Below, piece after piece: positions 35,871-47,999 of a stretch of DNA of 64,000 bases. Origin of the DNA: Diospyros lotus (Eukaryota; Streptophyta; Magnoliopsida; Ericales; Ebenaceae). Under the pieces are notes generated by a model. The model was not told the origin of the DNA and ran no database searches. It saw nothing but the letters and a program-made list of their open reading frames with translations. The DNA lies in NCBI RefSeq assembly GCF_014633365.1, contig NC_068349.1, positions 35,478,753-35,542,752 of the forward strand, given 5' to 3'. The number at the start of each line of letters is the position of its first letter. Positions within the stretch are counted from its first letter, which is position 1. A program made the position numbers and the translations under genes.

Positions 35871-36541
35871 GGGTGCGTTTGATTGTAAGGGTGGAATTTG
35901 AGTGGAAAGAAAATGAATTTCAAGGAATTGAATTGAAGGAAAAATAAATTCTTGAAAATTAGAAGTTTAACCTGTTTGATTAGTATAATTTTTTACTTGA
36001 AAAATGATATTATTTTCTATCTTTTGGTGTTTGATTGATAATATTTTTCATAGAATTTGGTCATTTTTTATAGAATTCAATAGTGAAAATGTATTGAAAA
36101 ATATTAAATTTTGTACAGAAAAATTAAAATAATAATATATTTTAAATTAATTAAATTATTTTCTCAAAGAAATAAAACTACAAATTATTTTTTTTGTTTT
36201 CCAAAGAAATAATTTATATAGAATATTTTTTATTTTTTCTTTTTATATATTTATATTTATTAATTATTAAAAATAAAAAATATAAATAATTTACAAATCC
36301 TCCCCCCACCCACTTGCCTTTCTCACTCATCCACCCACACCCTCCTTTCAATTGCCTAGAAAATTCCATCTCTTCTCCCCCAAGAAATTTGATTTTTATG
36401 ATTTGAAGAAAAATGCCTTCACGTGACCATTGCAAGGAAAATGATTTTCTAAAAAAAAATGGCTATCAAACAATGCACAAGTTAGAAATTTGGTAGAAAA
36501 TTTACTTTTTTCATGAAAAAAGTTGACTATCAAACACGCCC
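35871..36541. mobile_element. Tourist-like (PIF/Harbinger) MITE
   Basis: The left end is GGGTGCGTTTGATTG and the reversed right end GGGCGTGTTTGATAG. Both sides are flanked by TAA (35868-35870 and 36542-36544), the 3 bp target typical of PIF/Harbinger elements. 671 bp and non-coding. Confidence 0.75.
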
Positions 36542-37097
36542 TAAGTGTAATTTACCCAAAAAAAATATCGAGAACAAATTTATATTAGACAAAACTTACA
36601 TGTAGTATGAAAGAGATATTGTGTTCATCCTCTTGACTTTCTTTTTTCTATATATGGTGAAGCATTAAATAAGTTATTATACATAATTTAACAGTCAAAT
36701 TGGATTAATATATTTATTAAAATAGTGAAGAAAAGTCATTGGAATTTCATATTCAATGCCAAGTTGACCACTATACTTCAAAAATTGACAAACAAATAAC
36801 TATATTTATTAAAATAATGAAGAAAAGTCATTGTAATTTCATATTCAATGCCAAGTTGGCCACTATACTTCAATAATTGACAAACAAATAACTACAATCT
36901 TAGATAAATACTTGTTATGTTATCTGACGCGGCCTTATAGGGGGCGGGTGTGTGGGTCCCACCCTTCCATGGGGCCATGCCTTCTTCTCAATTGGTCCAC
37001 GTTAAGTAAATTTTATATTACCCGACACAAACAATAAAAAAAAATTTCATCTTAAATAAGGGGTTATATTAGTTATTGTAGTAGGTGTATGTATCTT

Positions 37098-37572
37098 AAG
37101 ATGTGTTTAATAGTATGAAAAATACATAGAAAATGTCACATTCAAAGAATTGAATTCCATTTTTAGTGTTTGACACATTATATTTTTCATGGAATTGAAT
37201 TTCATAATCCAATCATTAAAGTATATTTTTGTATTTTTTTCATGAAAAATTTCATCTAGGAGGCAGATGATTTTTGTTTTCCATGAAAATTGAAAAATAC
37301 TTTCATTTCCAACTAAATGCCATCACATACCTTAAAGTGTGTTTGATTGAAAAAAAGATGGAAAAGGAAAATATTTTCCAATTCCACATAAAACAATTCC
37401 CACCTCCCCTAGTTGCAATTTTCTATGGAAAATGAGTCAAAATATGCTTCAATGTGTTGTACTATGAAAATTTTTCATGAAAAATGTTAAGCAATCAAAC
37501 ATGCAAGCATGAATTTTTTTTCATTAATGTGACATTTTTCATGAAAAATAATTCTAATCAAAGACACCCTTA
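37098..37572. mobile_element. Probable Tourist-like MITE, possibly composite
   Basis: The left end TTAAGATGTGTTTAATAG and reversed right end TTAAGGGTGTCTTTGATTAG are related to the element at 35871-36541. A second related pair (near 37332 and 37486) lies inside, so two elements may be nested. Confidence 0.45.
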
Positions 37573-38645
37573 ACATTTTTCAATAGTATTTTAATTCTAT
37601 TAACGATATCAACTCTGTCCCAACTAAAGATATCGCACGTAATCGCAAATGACTAAAACAAATCCCAATTCTTGACTTAAAGGACCCAACACATATTTAA
37701 CTCCCTTCAAAATATAATAGGTAATTTGACTCTAGACCTTGTTAATTTTGACACTTTGTCTCTTTATATATAAAATAGTTAATCTCCCAATTTAAAATTA
37801 CATGACAATGCTACAAATACCTATTGCGAACTCATATATAACAATTGCAGATAAAATATATATATATGGTGGTTGAGATGTATTGTAGCTTGCCGGCACA
37901 ATAATCTTATTATTTCTTTAACTATGTTTATAATGTTGCGTGTGCCCTTTGGTATGTTTTTATTTAGTCATTTGAAGTACACTATTGGCGCAGGATTTCT
38001 CCTCCTTTTTTCTTTTTTTTTTTTTCGAGAGTTTTGGGAGCGATCACCCCTCGATACGTGCTATTGTTGTGCTTTTTTAGTATTTTTTTCAATTTCGAGA
38101 TAGTCTTAATAATCTTCAAATTTAAACTTATCTAAATTAGTTTTTCCTTGCAAAAAAAAAAAAAAGGGCAAGACCAATCCCTTAATGAATCCGTCGATAT
38201 TCACCATTACTCATTGTTCTCAAAAATTACGCAATTATAATACCATAAATAAATAATAAATATTATATATGACTCTTGAGAAATTACGTTCTTATATAGA
38301 TATGTTGAAGAGTTAATAAGGATTCGAACGACATCACTTAAATTGTCAAATTTAGATGGAGAGAGTTAACTATACGGTCTAGGCTTAGACCAAAGGCTTC
38401 TTTGACACTCCTTGTTTGGGTACCCTTAAGCTAAGTTTTCAAATAGGTTTAACCCTTTAGGCTTATAATTTTTTTTTTTCTTGTGAATTGGAGAGTCCAC
38501 CATCACCACTCAATAGTTGAAGCTATGAATCATAAGATAAAGACGAGACAACTAACAAATTAACTCAACAACAACTAGCAAATTAAATTATATGATTATT
38601 AAAAAAAATTTATACCAACAAGCTAAATGATCAGGTGACATTTGT

Positions 38646-38872
38646 TGTAACATCCCAAATCAAGTGATAGGAAAGATCGGATTAACTTATTTTAATAGAC
38701 CTACGCGAACTTTTCAAGGATCACCCATTTTTTAGCTTCCCTAATAGTTCAAGCACACTTAACCCGAAAACTCTTTTTCCACGTCCAGTCCAAAAAGTAT
38801 ATAGTTGATGTTGTTTCTTATTTACTTATTCTCGATATATACTACATTTTTCTGAGTTCTTGAGATATTACA
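38646..38872 (-). mobile_element. Cassandra solo LTR
   Basis: 227 bp matching the LTRs of the complete Cassandra at 49285-49948. It opens TGTAACATCCC and closes GATATTACA on the plus strand. Perfect 5 bp duplication TTTGT at 38641-38645 and 38873-38877. The 5S rRNA-like part (about 38716-38778) is recognisable but decayed. It arose by recombination between two LTRs. Confidence 0.9.
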
Positions 38873-40623
38873 TTTGTATTATTTTCTTACCTTACTTATG
38901 ATAAATGACTATAAAAAATTATTTAACTTCTTTTATTTATATTTTTTTATAAGAAAAAATTAGAACTTGCAAAGTGGGCTGGGAGGCTTTTCCTTAAAGC
39001 AAAAGCATGATAGTGCTGTGTGGCCAAACCTAAAGATTAAATTACTTTCACTTTAATTATGTGTTTCTTCTTTTGCAATCCTATCTTATCCGCATAAAGA
39101 ATCCTTTATATAAAAATATATATATATGTATATAAATATTGTGACTCGATGACAATAATAAATTTATCAAGTGGAAACATTGTTATCAAGCTGCTTGGAG
39201 TCTAGAAAAAGAGAACAATCAAATAGTATAGGCAAGTTCATGTGCAAACACTTAGATAATTAAGTCAGATGCTAAACACTTAGATGTCGTATTGAAATTA
39301 ATATTAGAGATATATTTTTTTCTAAAATGAATATCTATTTATTTATAAAAGAACATGGAGTTTTCCTAAATGTCCTAAAATTAGAATTTTTGTGGATAAT
39401 ATATATCTTGACATTTTGAAATTCTTATAAATAACATTTATCATTATATTCCGAGCTCTTATTTGAATTAGAATTAGAATTCTTTATGGATAATTTTTAT
39501 GCTTTTTGTCCGACTCTCAAAATGATTTTTGAATATTGAAATTATCTAATCTGTGCATTATGTGGGACCCCCTTATTAGGAAAAAATTATGTCTTTTTAG
39601 TTTAAAAAGTTATTTTAGAGTTTTAAGATTTTTTTTATCTTTTAATGAGTTTTTGCTTATGACACAATAATATATAAAAGGGTGATAGCCGTATAAATAA
39701 AAAATAAAATTTTAAGCAAAATAAGATTTTGTTAAATAATAATTTGTCTAATAAATTCATCATTATTCAAAGATTATGAGTTCAAATCTTATTAATGACA
39801 ATTTATTGGTATGATTGCATAATACTAAAATTCGATATTTTTTGATATAATAATATAAATATAGATAAGAGAAACATTCCTATTAACTAATAAGTAACTA
39901 ATTTCTAACCCTTTTTTATATTTCTAAGCTATACCTATATTATTATAATTATATTTTGTATTTCAAAATTTTGTAAACAAAGTATTTTTAAATTTTTTTT
40001 GTTTATGTATTTTAGTTAAAAAAATAAAAATTAACTATGTTAAAAAGATTTAGACCATAATTTTTAAATAATAATTAATTTTTCAAATAATTTATCACTG
40101 AACTAAAATTTATTTTATTTAAAATTAAAATAAAAATTAAAAAATAAACTAGAACTGTAAAACGCTACCTAATAAACTTTTATTATATGGGTCGGATTGA
40201 ACCCATTAAAAATAGGTCCCATCAGTTGGTGATATAATTTTATAATTAGTCGAATAATTATAAGATAATTATTTATGTATTAACAAAATTCCATTTAACA
40301 CATGGTTAAATGGATAGATTGCTTATTTTATTTATTTAGGTAAAAGATAATATGATAGATGGGGCCAAATTTTCATCTTTTTAATCTTCCCTATGTGATA
40401 GGAAGAAAGAGAAATAAATAAATATATAAACAAAGAAAAAAAAATGTAGATTTGATTCTTTCAAATCTTTGCTTGTTTCCAAATCTTATCTTTAATGCTT
40501 TAAAAATATTATTTAAATATTTAAATTTAATATTTTTATTTATATTTGTTGTTGTCGAGTTATAACAATAGAATTGTAATTATGGGGGAGTGCTTGTCTT
40601 AAGCTTTTGGTTCTCAAGAGATA
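38873..40623. other. AT-rich intergenic DNA, no gene seen
   Basis: Long A/T runs and (TA)n near 39116-39130. No coding sequence or terminal repeats found. Confidence 0.55.
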
Positions 40624-41062
40624 GGTACGTGCAAACAGTTGGTTTGGTTATTGAATCGATTAAAATTCACAAATCAATTAAATTGAATTGAGGGACAAAA
40701 TTGAACTGAACCAACTGATTAACCCAAAAAATCAAAATAATCGATAACTGAAAAAATCGAACCCAAACTATATAAATCAAACCGAATCGATTAGATCAAA
40801 GAAACACAAAAAAATGAAGAAATCCAAAGTAACCGATAAAAAACACACAAAACTGAAGAAAATGACGTTATTTTATAAATATCAAAATAATATCGTTTTA
40901 AAGTTCGATTGATTTGGTTGGTTCGGTTCTTTCAATCAAAAAATTTAACTTTTGAAAAAAATTAACTGAATCGAATTGTTGCAAGAAATAAAACCGAACT
41001 GAACCGACAAGTTCAATCGATTGGATTCGATTAATTCGAGTAAACCAAACTTTTGTTCTCCC
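40624..41062 (+). repeat. GGTTCGGTT-type dispersed repeat, copy 2
   Basis: Matches 45950-46312 in the same orientation across about 400 bp. Shared blocks are AAATTGAATTGAG, a TATTTTATAAATATCAAAATAA block and GTAAACCAAACTTTT. It also matches the reverse of 529-644 plus 1728-2040. Non-coding. Confidence 0.65.
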
Positions 41063-41631
41063 CTATTATGAGATATGTAAAAAATAAAACAGTTAGATAG
41101 ATGAGGTGTCTCTTGCATGAGTTCTTCGATATTTAAATTAGTCTTTATAGAAAAATATATAAGAGCAAAGAGAAGTACAATTCAAGTGAAGTTTTAGTCG
41201 CATCTTGATCGAAAAATCGTTCCTTTATTTATAAAGATTAAAGGAGATAAGTCGACAAGTATTCACATATTTAAAAATTATCTATTTTAAATTTTCAAGC
41301 TAATACATCTAAGGTAAGTTGACGTACTCTTGGATTCAGGAGAATATATCAGAAGTACTCAAAAATGAATTTTTCTGAGAGACTATTTTATTGAGAAAGT
41401 CACTCGAACTTCCCTCCTTAAATCTATTCGTTTTAGGTTTATATTGAATTTGGGCCAATTTTCTTAAACACAGCAACATTTTATAAAAATATTTTATATA
41501 CTTAAATTAATATAACACATAATATTGAGACACTAATATTGAATGTTACAATAAATATCAAACTGAAATATCTAAGTAACGCATTACCAACGTTAGTTAA
41601 ATATACAATATAATATATGGTGAGTGTGTCT

Positions 41632-42330
41632 TACGGTGGTACTTAAGATTTTCGGAGGACCGCTTGGGCACGGAAAATGACGGGGAGGCCCCCTGCCCAG
41701 GAATATGACGGCCACTTCGGTCGAATTTCACCGACCGGGCCACTCGCCACGTGGCAGAATCACGACCCCACAAATCTTAGTCCTGTCCCCTAAATCGGAC
41801 GGTCTCACACCTCCCTCCAGAACGCAACCGTGCTGTACGGACGTCCGGACAAACCCCTAGCGGTTCTAATAAGGCGTCAACGCTCAGCCATTTACCGAGA
41901 ATATTTTTAATACATAAATTATATTTTATTTTAATTTAAAATATTGAATAAAATATAATGATGCACCTTAATACGATAATTAAAATTATCTTATTATTTA
42001 ATATCAAATTAACTCAAATATAATATATTTATTATACTTTAATTTTAACTAATAATAATATTTAATATATATTTAAAATGCAATTAATATTTAATAGTGG
42101 AGGTTGGGTTAAGTTCCGTTCGAGAAGGGATGCCACGTCGATGGCACCTACCCCGGGGTGCACGGATTGTTCAGCCTTCCCGTCCAGGCACTCAACACGT
42201 GGGCTCCACTTGGATCTTGGGGGCAATAAGACAGCGCCACATTTGGGGTGCAGCAACACCTTCGTGCTTTCTTCATCCCCGCCAAGCTCGTCGTCGGCTC
42301 ATGCAATTGAACCTTCACTCTGTGTCTCTG
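41632..42330 (+). promoter_or_regulatory. SAUR upstream region with two GC-rich blocks and G-boxes
   Basis: Two GC-rich blocks (about 41632-41885 and 42100-42330) stand out from AT-rich surroundings. A perfect palindromic G-box GCCACGTGGC is at 41746-41755. A second CACGTG is at 42196-42201. An auxin-response-type TGTCTC sits at 42323-42328, just before the TATA box. G-boxes bind bHLH and bZIP factors; their use here is inference. Confidence 0.5.
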
Positions 42331-42338
42331 TATATATA
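42331..42338 (+). promoter_or_regulatory. SAUR TATA box
   Basis: TATATATA followed by GAGCTC, about 460 bp before the ATG. This implies a leader of about 430 nt. Confidence 0.5.
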
Positions 42339-42547
42339 GAGCTCTGTTCTTGAGATGCATATTGAATAGCATTCTCAGAGGCTTCCGAGTTGTACTTCTG
42401 TTGAGCTTCCTCTCTATTTCTTAATTTGCAGAGAAACGTTTTGGGTTTGGGGATTAGCTATAATAGAGAGGAAGGCGAACGGGGAAGGCAAGCGTTTGGA
42501 TACCGAGAAAAGGCGAGAAAAGACAAAAGTAAGGAAAGAGTCTTTGA

Positions 42548-42690
42548 ATGAGGGAAAATTTATTGCTCTCGTGGCTGATTATAATTTGGAGCGGCGGAAG
42601 ATGTCGAACATCCCCACTTCCCTCTCCGAAGTCTGTCTCACTCTCTTCCGCTTAGCCATGTCCATCGCCGACCCTTGGCCCTTTTCTTAA
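42548..42690 (+). other. Two overlapping upstream ORFs in the SAUR leader
   Basis: If transcription starts below the TATA box at 42331, the leader has an ATG at 42548 (35 codons, stop 42653-42655) and another in a different frame at 42601 (29 codons, ending 42690). Both end before the SAUR start at 42798. The wider frame opening at 42496 starts with TTG and is not counted. Confidence 0.4.
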
Positions 42691-42797
42691 AAACAACAAT
42701 CGATTTTCTTTCACTTTCTCTCTTGCCAAACACTCTCTCTCTGTCTCTCCTTTTGTGAATTTTCTGTCTTACCAAACAAAACTTCGAAGTTTAGCCC

Positions 42798-43292
42798 ATG
42801 AAGAAAATCCGGGGCTTCAAGCTTAAAAGCCGGGTCACCAAACTTTTCCGCTACGTACTCAGGCGGGCTTCCGGCTACGGGCGGCTGGACCCGCCGGTCC
42901 GAGAGGAGAGATCCATTTCCAGGCTGTTGAGCTGCCTCAAGACAAAGGCGAAGTCCCTCTGTTCGGCGAATCCGGGCCGGGGCTACACCCGGTTAGGCAA
43001 GGAGAAGCCCGTGGCGGTGCCGAAGGGGCACATGGCTGTGTACGTCGCCGAGAAAGGCGGCGGCGGCGGCGGAGGAGGAGGAGGAAGAGGATTCCACCGG
43101 TTCTTAGTGCCGGTGATTTACTTCAACCACCCGCTATTTGCGGAGCTGCTGAGGGAGGCAGAAGAGGAGTTCGGGTACAACCACCCGGGTGGGATCACCA
43201 TCCCTTGCCGGGTCGCCGAGTTTGAGCAAGTCCAGACCCGGATCGCCGCCGTAGGCCGTCGCCGGAAGTTGCTGACGTGGACGAAGGGCTGA
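42798..43292 (+). CDS. SAUR36: SAUR-family auxin-response protein, SAUR36/59 type
   Basis: Single-exon gene of 164 aa. SAURs are early auxin-induced regulators; many inhibit plasma-membrane PP2C.D phosphatases, which promotes expansion, and SAUR36 is linked to growth and leaf senescence in Arabidopsis (family knowledge). A basic N-terminus (MKKIRGFKLKSR, LFRYVLRR) and KTKAKSLC precede the SAUR core at about residues 71-151. The core includes PVAVPKGHMAVYV, FLVPVIYFNHPLFAELLREA and GYNHPGGITIPC, then a basic tail RRRKLLTW. The extended N-terminus and the RKL-TW end fit the SAUR36/59 group, and so does the GOS12 neighbour. An unusual ten-glycine run (residues 87-96), encoded by GGC then GGA codons, sits in the loop before FHRFLVPV. 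Confidence 0.96.
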   Translation: MKKIRGFKLKSRVTKLFRYVLRRASGYGRLDPPVREERSISRLLSCLKTKAKSLCSANPGRGYTRLGKEKPVAVPKGHMAVYVAEKGGGGGGGGGGRGFHRFLVPVIYFNHPLFAELLREAEEEFGYNHPGGITIPCRVAEFEQVQTRIAAVGRRRKLLTWTKG

Positions 43293-44552
43293 TCATGGCC
43301 GTTGGCGAAGATGATGAGGACCCAGCAGATCATAATCACGAGTAGTTGATATTAATTATGATGTTTAGACCCTTTTTCTCAATGCATAAGAGACTTGTCC
43401 TTTTCTCATTTTGCGTTTACACTTACATTGTATATCTGTAAATTTTTAATATATAATTTTTATTATTTTTTGGATGTATTTTATATTTTCAACATTAATT
43501 TTTTTCCATTTATGCGATACAATATAAGATTAAATAAGAGTTTACGTTATACAATATATGATTAAACTCTAATACTGTATATTTAGTCCTCAGACGCGTT
43601 CTCATTTTTTATAAGATAATGATTACTCGACCAATTTCGTTAGTTAGTCAATTGGGTCGATCAATTTATTGTTGTGCACTTGATGTAGTGAAAACGATAC
43701 TTTGAGAATAACAATATGATTTATGTTTGAATGATTCGTTTATATAATACGACGAATAAAATAATCTTAACTTGAAAAAAAAAGTAATATTGTGACAAGA
43801 AAAAAAAGCGGAGAAGAAAGACCGAAATTACTAAGAACAATAGCAATTAGAAGAAGACAACAGCTCCATCCCAACCATTGTCACCATTTATTTTCTTCCC
43901 CAAATTAGAGGCCACGCAAATAGAGAGAAAGGAGGAAAGAAAATCCTCCCCTACTTTCCCACGTCCCAAACACCCAATTTCTCTCCTTCCAAGTCACAAA
44001 CTCGACATTTGATTTGTTGTCATGTAGGAAAATGTTCAAATTAGATAATTTTGTAGCAAATTGGTTCATCACCATAAGCGTCCTTGTCACCTTTGTGGGT
44101 GGAGAATCCATTGCTTCACCATGCATTTTGAGGGACACAGTGCGTCCCACACTTCCACTAAATTGGCAAATTTATGGCAAAATGCCTTCCAAATGCATTG
44201 CAATGTGCCACATCAGGCACCAATTGGTGGGTGTGGTCCAATTTTTTTTTTAAGAAACGATCTATTACAAATATAAATATTGCCTTGTTACAAAGGTAAC
44301 AACAAGACAACAACAACTATGATTACTAGTCTAACAACCTAAATTAATTTTAATTGGTTGAGGTTATTGTTGTACTAAAATCAAGTACTTATCACCATGC
44401 TAAAGACGTAATTTTATTTCCTTAAATACTGACGACGCAAAATTTTCACGGTGAGCCCCCCAAAAAATTATGGGTTCAAAGACCCAACAACCCTTTCTTC
44501 CTAATTGCTTATGTGGCGGCTTGAACACGCAACCTAATTCTGATACCAGTTA
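43293..44552. other. SAUR 3' region and intergenic DNA
   Basis: The first few hundred bases should be the SAUR 3' untranslated region. The rest is AT-rich without an exon. Frames at 43905-44276 lack any domain. Confidence 0.5.
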
Positions 44553-45170
44553 TACTTAGGATCAAGCATTCATTATCGTACTATTGACATTTGAAGTTGG
44601 TCGACCGTGATTCGTAGGTCAGCAATGAGAAAATAAACACAAATGCAAAAAGAAGAAATAAATAAAATAAATGATAAATCACACAGAGAAATTTTTACGT
44701 GGTTCGACCATAATGATACCTAGTTCACGACTGTTCTCTGGTTATTCTGCTAGAGTAATAGTATATCATTATTGTCCATCCTCCCATACAATAGTTTTTG
44801 ACCCCTATTTATAGCGTGGGGTATTTACAATTTTCATAAAATTCAAAATAAGAGGATAATATAATGGAGACAAGATGTCTTTATCAATTCCATAAAATCG
44901 AGAATGAATTCTGCATTATCAGGGGTCTGGTTTGACTCAGATAAGACAAGTGGACATCACTTCTGATTATTTCTCAGTCTTTTTGTTATGCGAGATGAAT
45001 GGTTTGGTCAGCGAGCTGACAACAGCGTTAGGAGCTCGCCTACTTCCGCAGTTTGAATTCGAGTTTCAATGATGTGCGATCTTACTCTGACGATCTCGAT
45101 CTTGGGCTCATTGGGTTTCGCGAGATTGGATCGGTCTGCTGGGTCGAGTCCAACCCATAAAAAAATAATC
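44553..45170 (-). mobile_element. LTR-retrotransposon 5' fragment
   Basis: On the minus strand a TGGTATCAGAAT primer-site-like sequence (about 44541-44552) directly follows an LTR-like stretch. That stretch contains a CCCTATTTATAGCG-type TATA region (reversed) and CGTGGTTCGACC. No partner LTR was found, and the outer edge near 45170 is approximate. Confidence 0.4.
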
Positions 45171-47639
45171 TAAAAAATACCCAAAACACGTATCAAAATT
45201 CATAACTTAGAATAAAAGTGTAACTTTATTTTCTTAAACTCTGCGAGCCCAAAACTTGTGCAGCGAATCCTTAAAAGAATTTTGAGTTTTAGAGTTTGGG
45301 GTATCTAAGATTTACTTTTAAATACCAAAGTGAGTCAGTTAACGCAATGCTGATGAAGAGCACACGTCACTCTTTGAAATGGGTTTGGACCCATTAACTT
45401 TAAGTTGCTGATTTTCAACTTACATCATGTTTGGAGAACATAGTTCGAAATTCAACCCTAAGTTTAGAGGCTTCGTACCAATCCGGCCACTTCCTTCATT
45501 CTTATCACATATATTTGATTTTATCCTAATTCTCAAAGTGGCGACTTTCAAAACCCACCCAAAAATCCACAAAAAGGGGAGAGTTTTCAAAGGTATTTGT
45601 ACTGTCCCGTATGAACGCCACCTCAAATACTCAATTATTGGCCTTAAAAGCCCCATTGGGATTTGTGAGAGTGACATTGATGATCTTCAATATGATGATT
45701 ATTGGGAGCTTAGATATTCCCACTAACTAAAACAATGCATGTGATGTGATGTTTGTTTAAAATTTAATATATATATATATAAAATATCACTAAAACAAAG
45801 TGACCATAATGATTTAAATTTTTAAGTCACTGCACTTTCGCTTTATAATGAGTGAAAAATTGGAAAGTTAGCAACTATATAATTTTTGTTGAATTTTTTA
45901 TATCTGATGATTTAGAAATGTGCAAATGCTTACGTCACTTATAGAACTGATTGAAATTTATTAACCGATTAAATTGAATTGAGAAACAAAACTGAACAAT
46001 ACTGACCGATTAATCCAAATAATCGAACTAATTAATAATAAAAAAATCAAACTCAAATCGTACAAATCAAACCAAATCGATTAAATCGAAGAAAATTAAA
46101 ATAATACATAAAAAATAATATTATTTTATAAATATCAAAATAACATCGTTTTAAAGTTTAATTGGTTCAATTCTTCTAACTAAAAATTGAAAATCGAACT
46201 TTTAAGAAAGATTAACCAAGCTGAATCAATGTAAGAAAAAAATCAAACCGAACTACAAGTTTGATCGGTTCAGTTCAATTAGTTTGGTTAAACCAAACTT
46301 TTACTCTCTCCTATTTGATGTGCCAAATAAATTGGGCCCAAAAGAGCTAAACTTAAGACAAGTCTAAAAGTGTAAGAGACTATACAAAATCCCAAAAATT
46401 ATAAGTCTAAAAAAGGTTTAGGTGACTTTCCCAAAGGAAGAGGTCCCTGGTGAGCTTGTTGTTCGAGAGACTCGAAAGTCTCTCGGAGTCCCGCCAAATC
46501 ACATATCTTGTTAGGAACGCATCAACTCTCCTATGAAGTTTTTCCCTTAAATGCTAAAACAAACAATGGTAACCTTAATCTACAAAGAGATGGAGCTCTA
46601 GCTATCTATTATTTTCATCTTTATAAATAAGAGGTGACTCATTTCTCTAAATATACTAAAAATTCTATAATAATCATTTGGATACTCTTCTGGTTTCTTG
46701 CAAAGTTAATTTAAGCACTAGATGGCTTATATGGAAGACACCTCACGTCGTATGATTATCTTCAATCTTGTAGACTCCTGAATATTTGAAAACAATTTTC
46801 AATTGTAAATTTTATTATTGTATTTTAAAATAATGAACATGTTAAGCAAATGTGTCACTTATGGCAAATTGGACCTCTAGGATGGTGGCCCTTAGGATTG
46901 ATGATGAATTTGTCGATCCAATCTTGTCCTAGAATCTTCTTAGATACCCAATATGACTAAAGGGAAAAGAAAATTTTTATATCCAAAAAAATAGTAGCCA
47001 TGGGCTATTAATATTAGTTAATTAGTTACAAATTTTAATTAATGCTATTATTATTTAAACTAAAAAGATAAAAATAATAAAAACACAAATTAAATGTGAC
47101 ATCATAAAGAGTGCTTTCAACCACCAAGGTGGCTCCAGTAGTGACCAAAACATATTATGCCAAACATCTAGGCTAAATGCATTATCTTTGGAATAATAAT
47201 TTATAGATTTAAATAAATAATTAATGATGTTATAAATAAATCTTGACTACACTATTTTAAACCCTAAACGTTAAACCCTTCGAATATATACTAATTAGTA
47301 ATATGGTAATGCGAGATTGACGTTCATAGAATTAATAATATTTATTTTTAAATTATTAATTATTTTTCAAAAAATTAAACACTTTTTATTATTCTTAAAT
47401 TATTAACAATATATACCAATAGATGGTTGAAGTAATGCTATTTGCATATCTAGGTTGACACTCACGTTGAAACTCCATTAATTAATTACCAATACATCCC
47501 TTACTTGAATGATTTAATAAGAGGTGTATTGCGGCGAGGGCCCTCGCGAGGAAGGGCATCCCAATGAGAGCTGTATTGGTAATTCATTAAAGCAATAAAT
47601 ATAGATACTTTAATGAATTACCAATACACTTCTCACTTA
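45171..47639. other. Intergenic DNA with one dispersed repeat
   Basis: No gene found. The 99-codon frame at 45427-45726 has no domain and an equally open opposite strand. The dispersed repeat at 45950-46312 is listed separately. Short inverted pieces around TAATTACCAATACA lie near 47480-47630. Confidence 0.5.
45950..46312 (+). repeat. GGTTCGGTT-type dispersed repeat, copy 3
   Basis: Direct match to 40624-41062, somewhat shorter and more diverged. It ends with GGTTAAACCAAACTTTTACTC. Confidence 0.65.
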
Positions 47640-47866
47640 GGTAGTGTTTGTTAATCAATATATATAGAAAAAAGTGAGATATGAAAAGTATCATAAACAA
47701 AATTATTTTTTATTATGTTTGTTAAATTAATCAGAAAAGAAGTCATGTGACTTGTTATCTTAGACTTTTCAGATAAATTTATCCCTTATTCAAATAAATT
47801 ATCTTAACCTCTACAAATAAGTTATCTTAATATAATTTTATCTTACTCATTTTAACAAATGCTAAC
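47640..47866. mobile_element. Tourist-like MITE
   Basis: The left end GGTAGTGTTTGTTAAT and reversed right end GTTAGCATTTGTTAAAA are inverted repeats. TTA flanks both sides (47637-47639 and 47867-47869). 227 bp, non-coding. Confidence 0.6.
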
Positions 47867-47999
47867 TTAAATGATTTAATGAAGAATATATTAGTAATTA
47901 ATTAATGAAGTATTAATATAGGAGTAAGCTTGGATATGTAAGTAGTATTACTTCGATGGTCAATAGGTTTAAAAAAAAATTAGTTACAAGAGTCGACTT

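Noticed and set aside
42496..42690. 64-codon frame before the SAUR
   Set aside because: It opens with TTG; only the internal ATG at 42601 is considered as an upstream ORF.
45427..45726. 99-codon plus-strand frame
   Set aside because: No recognisable domain, both strands open in the same place, no splice partners.
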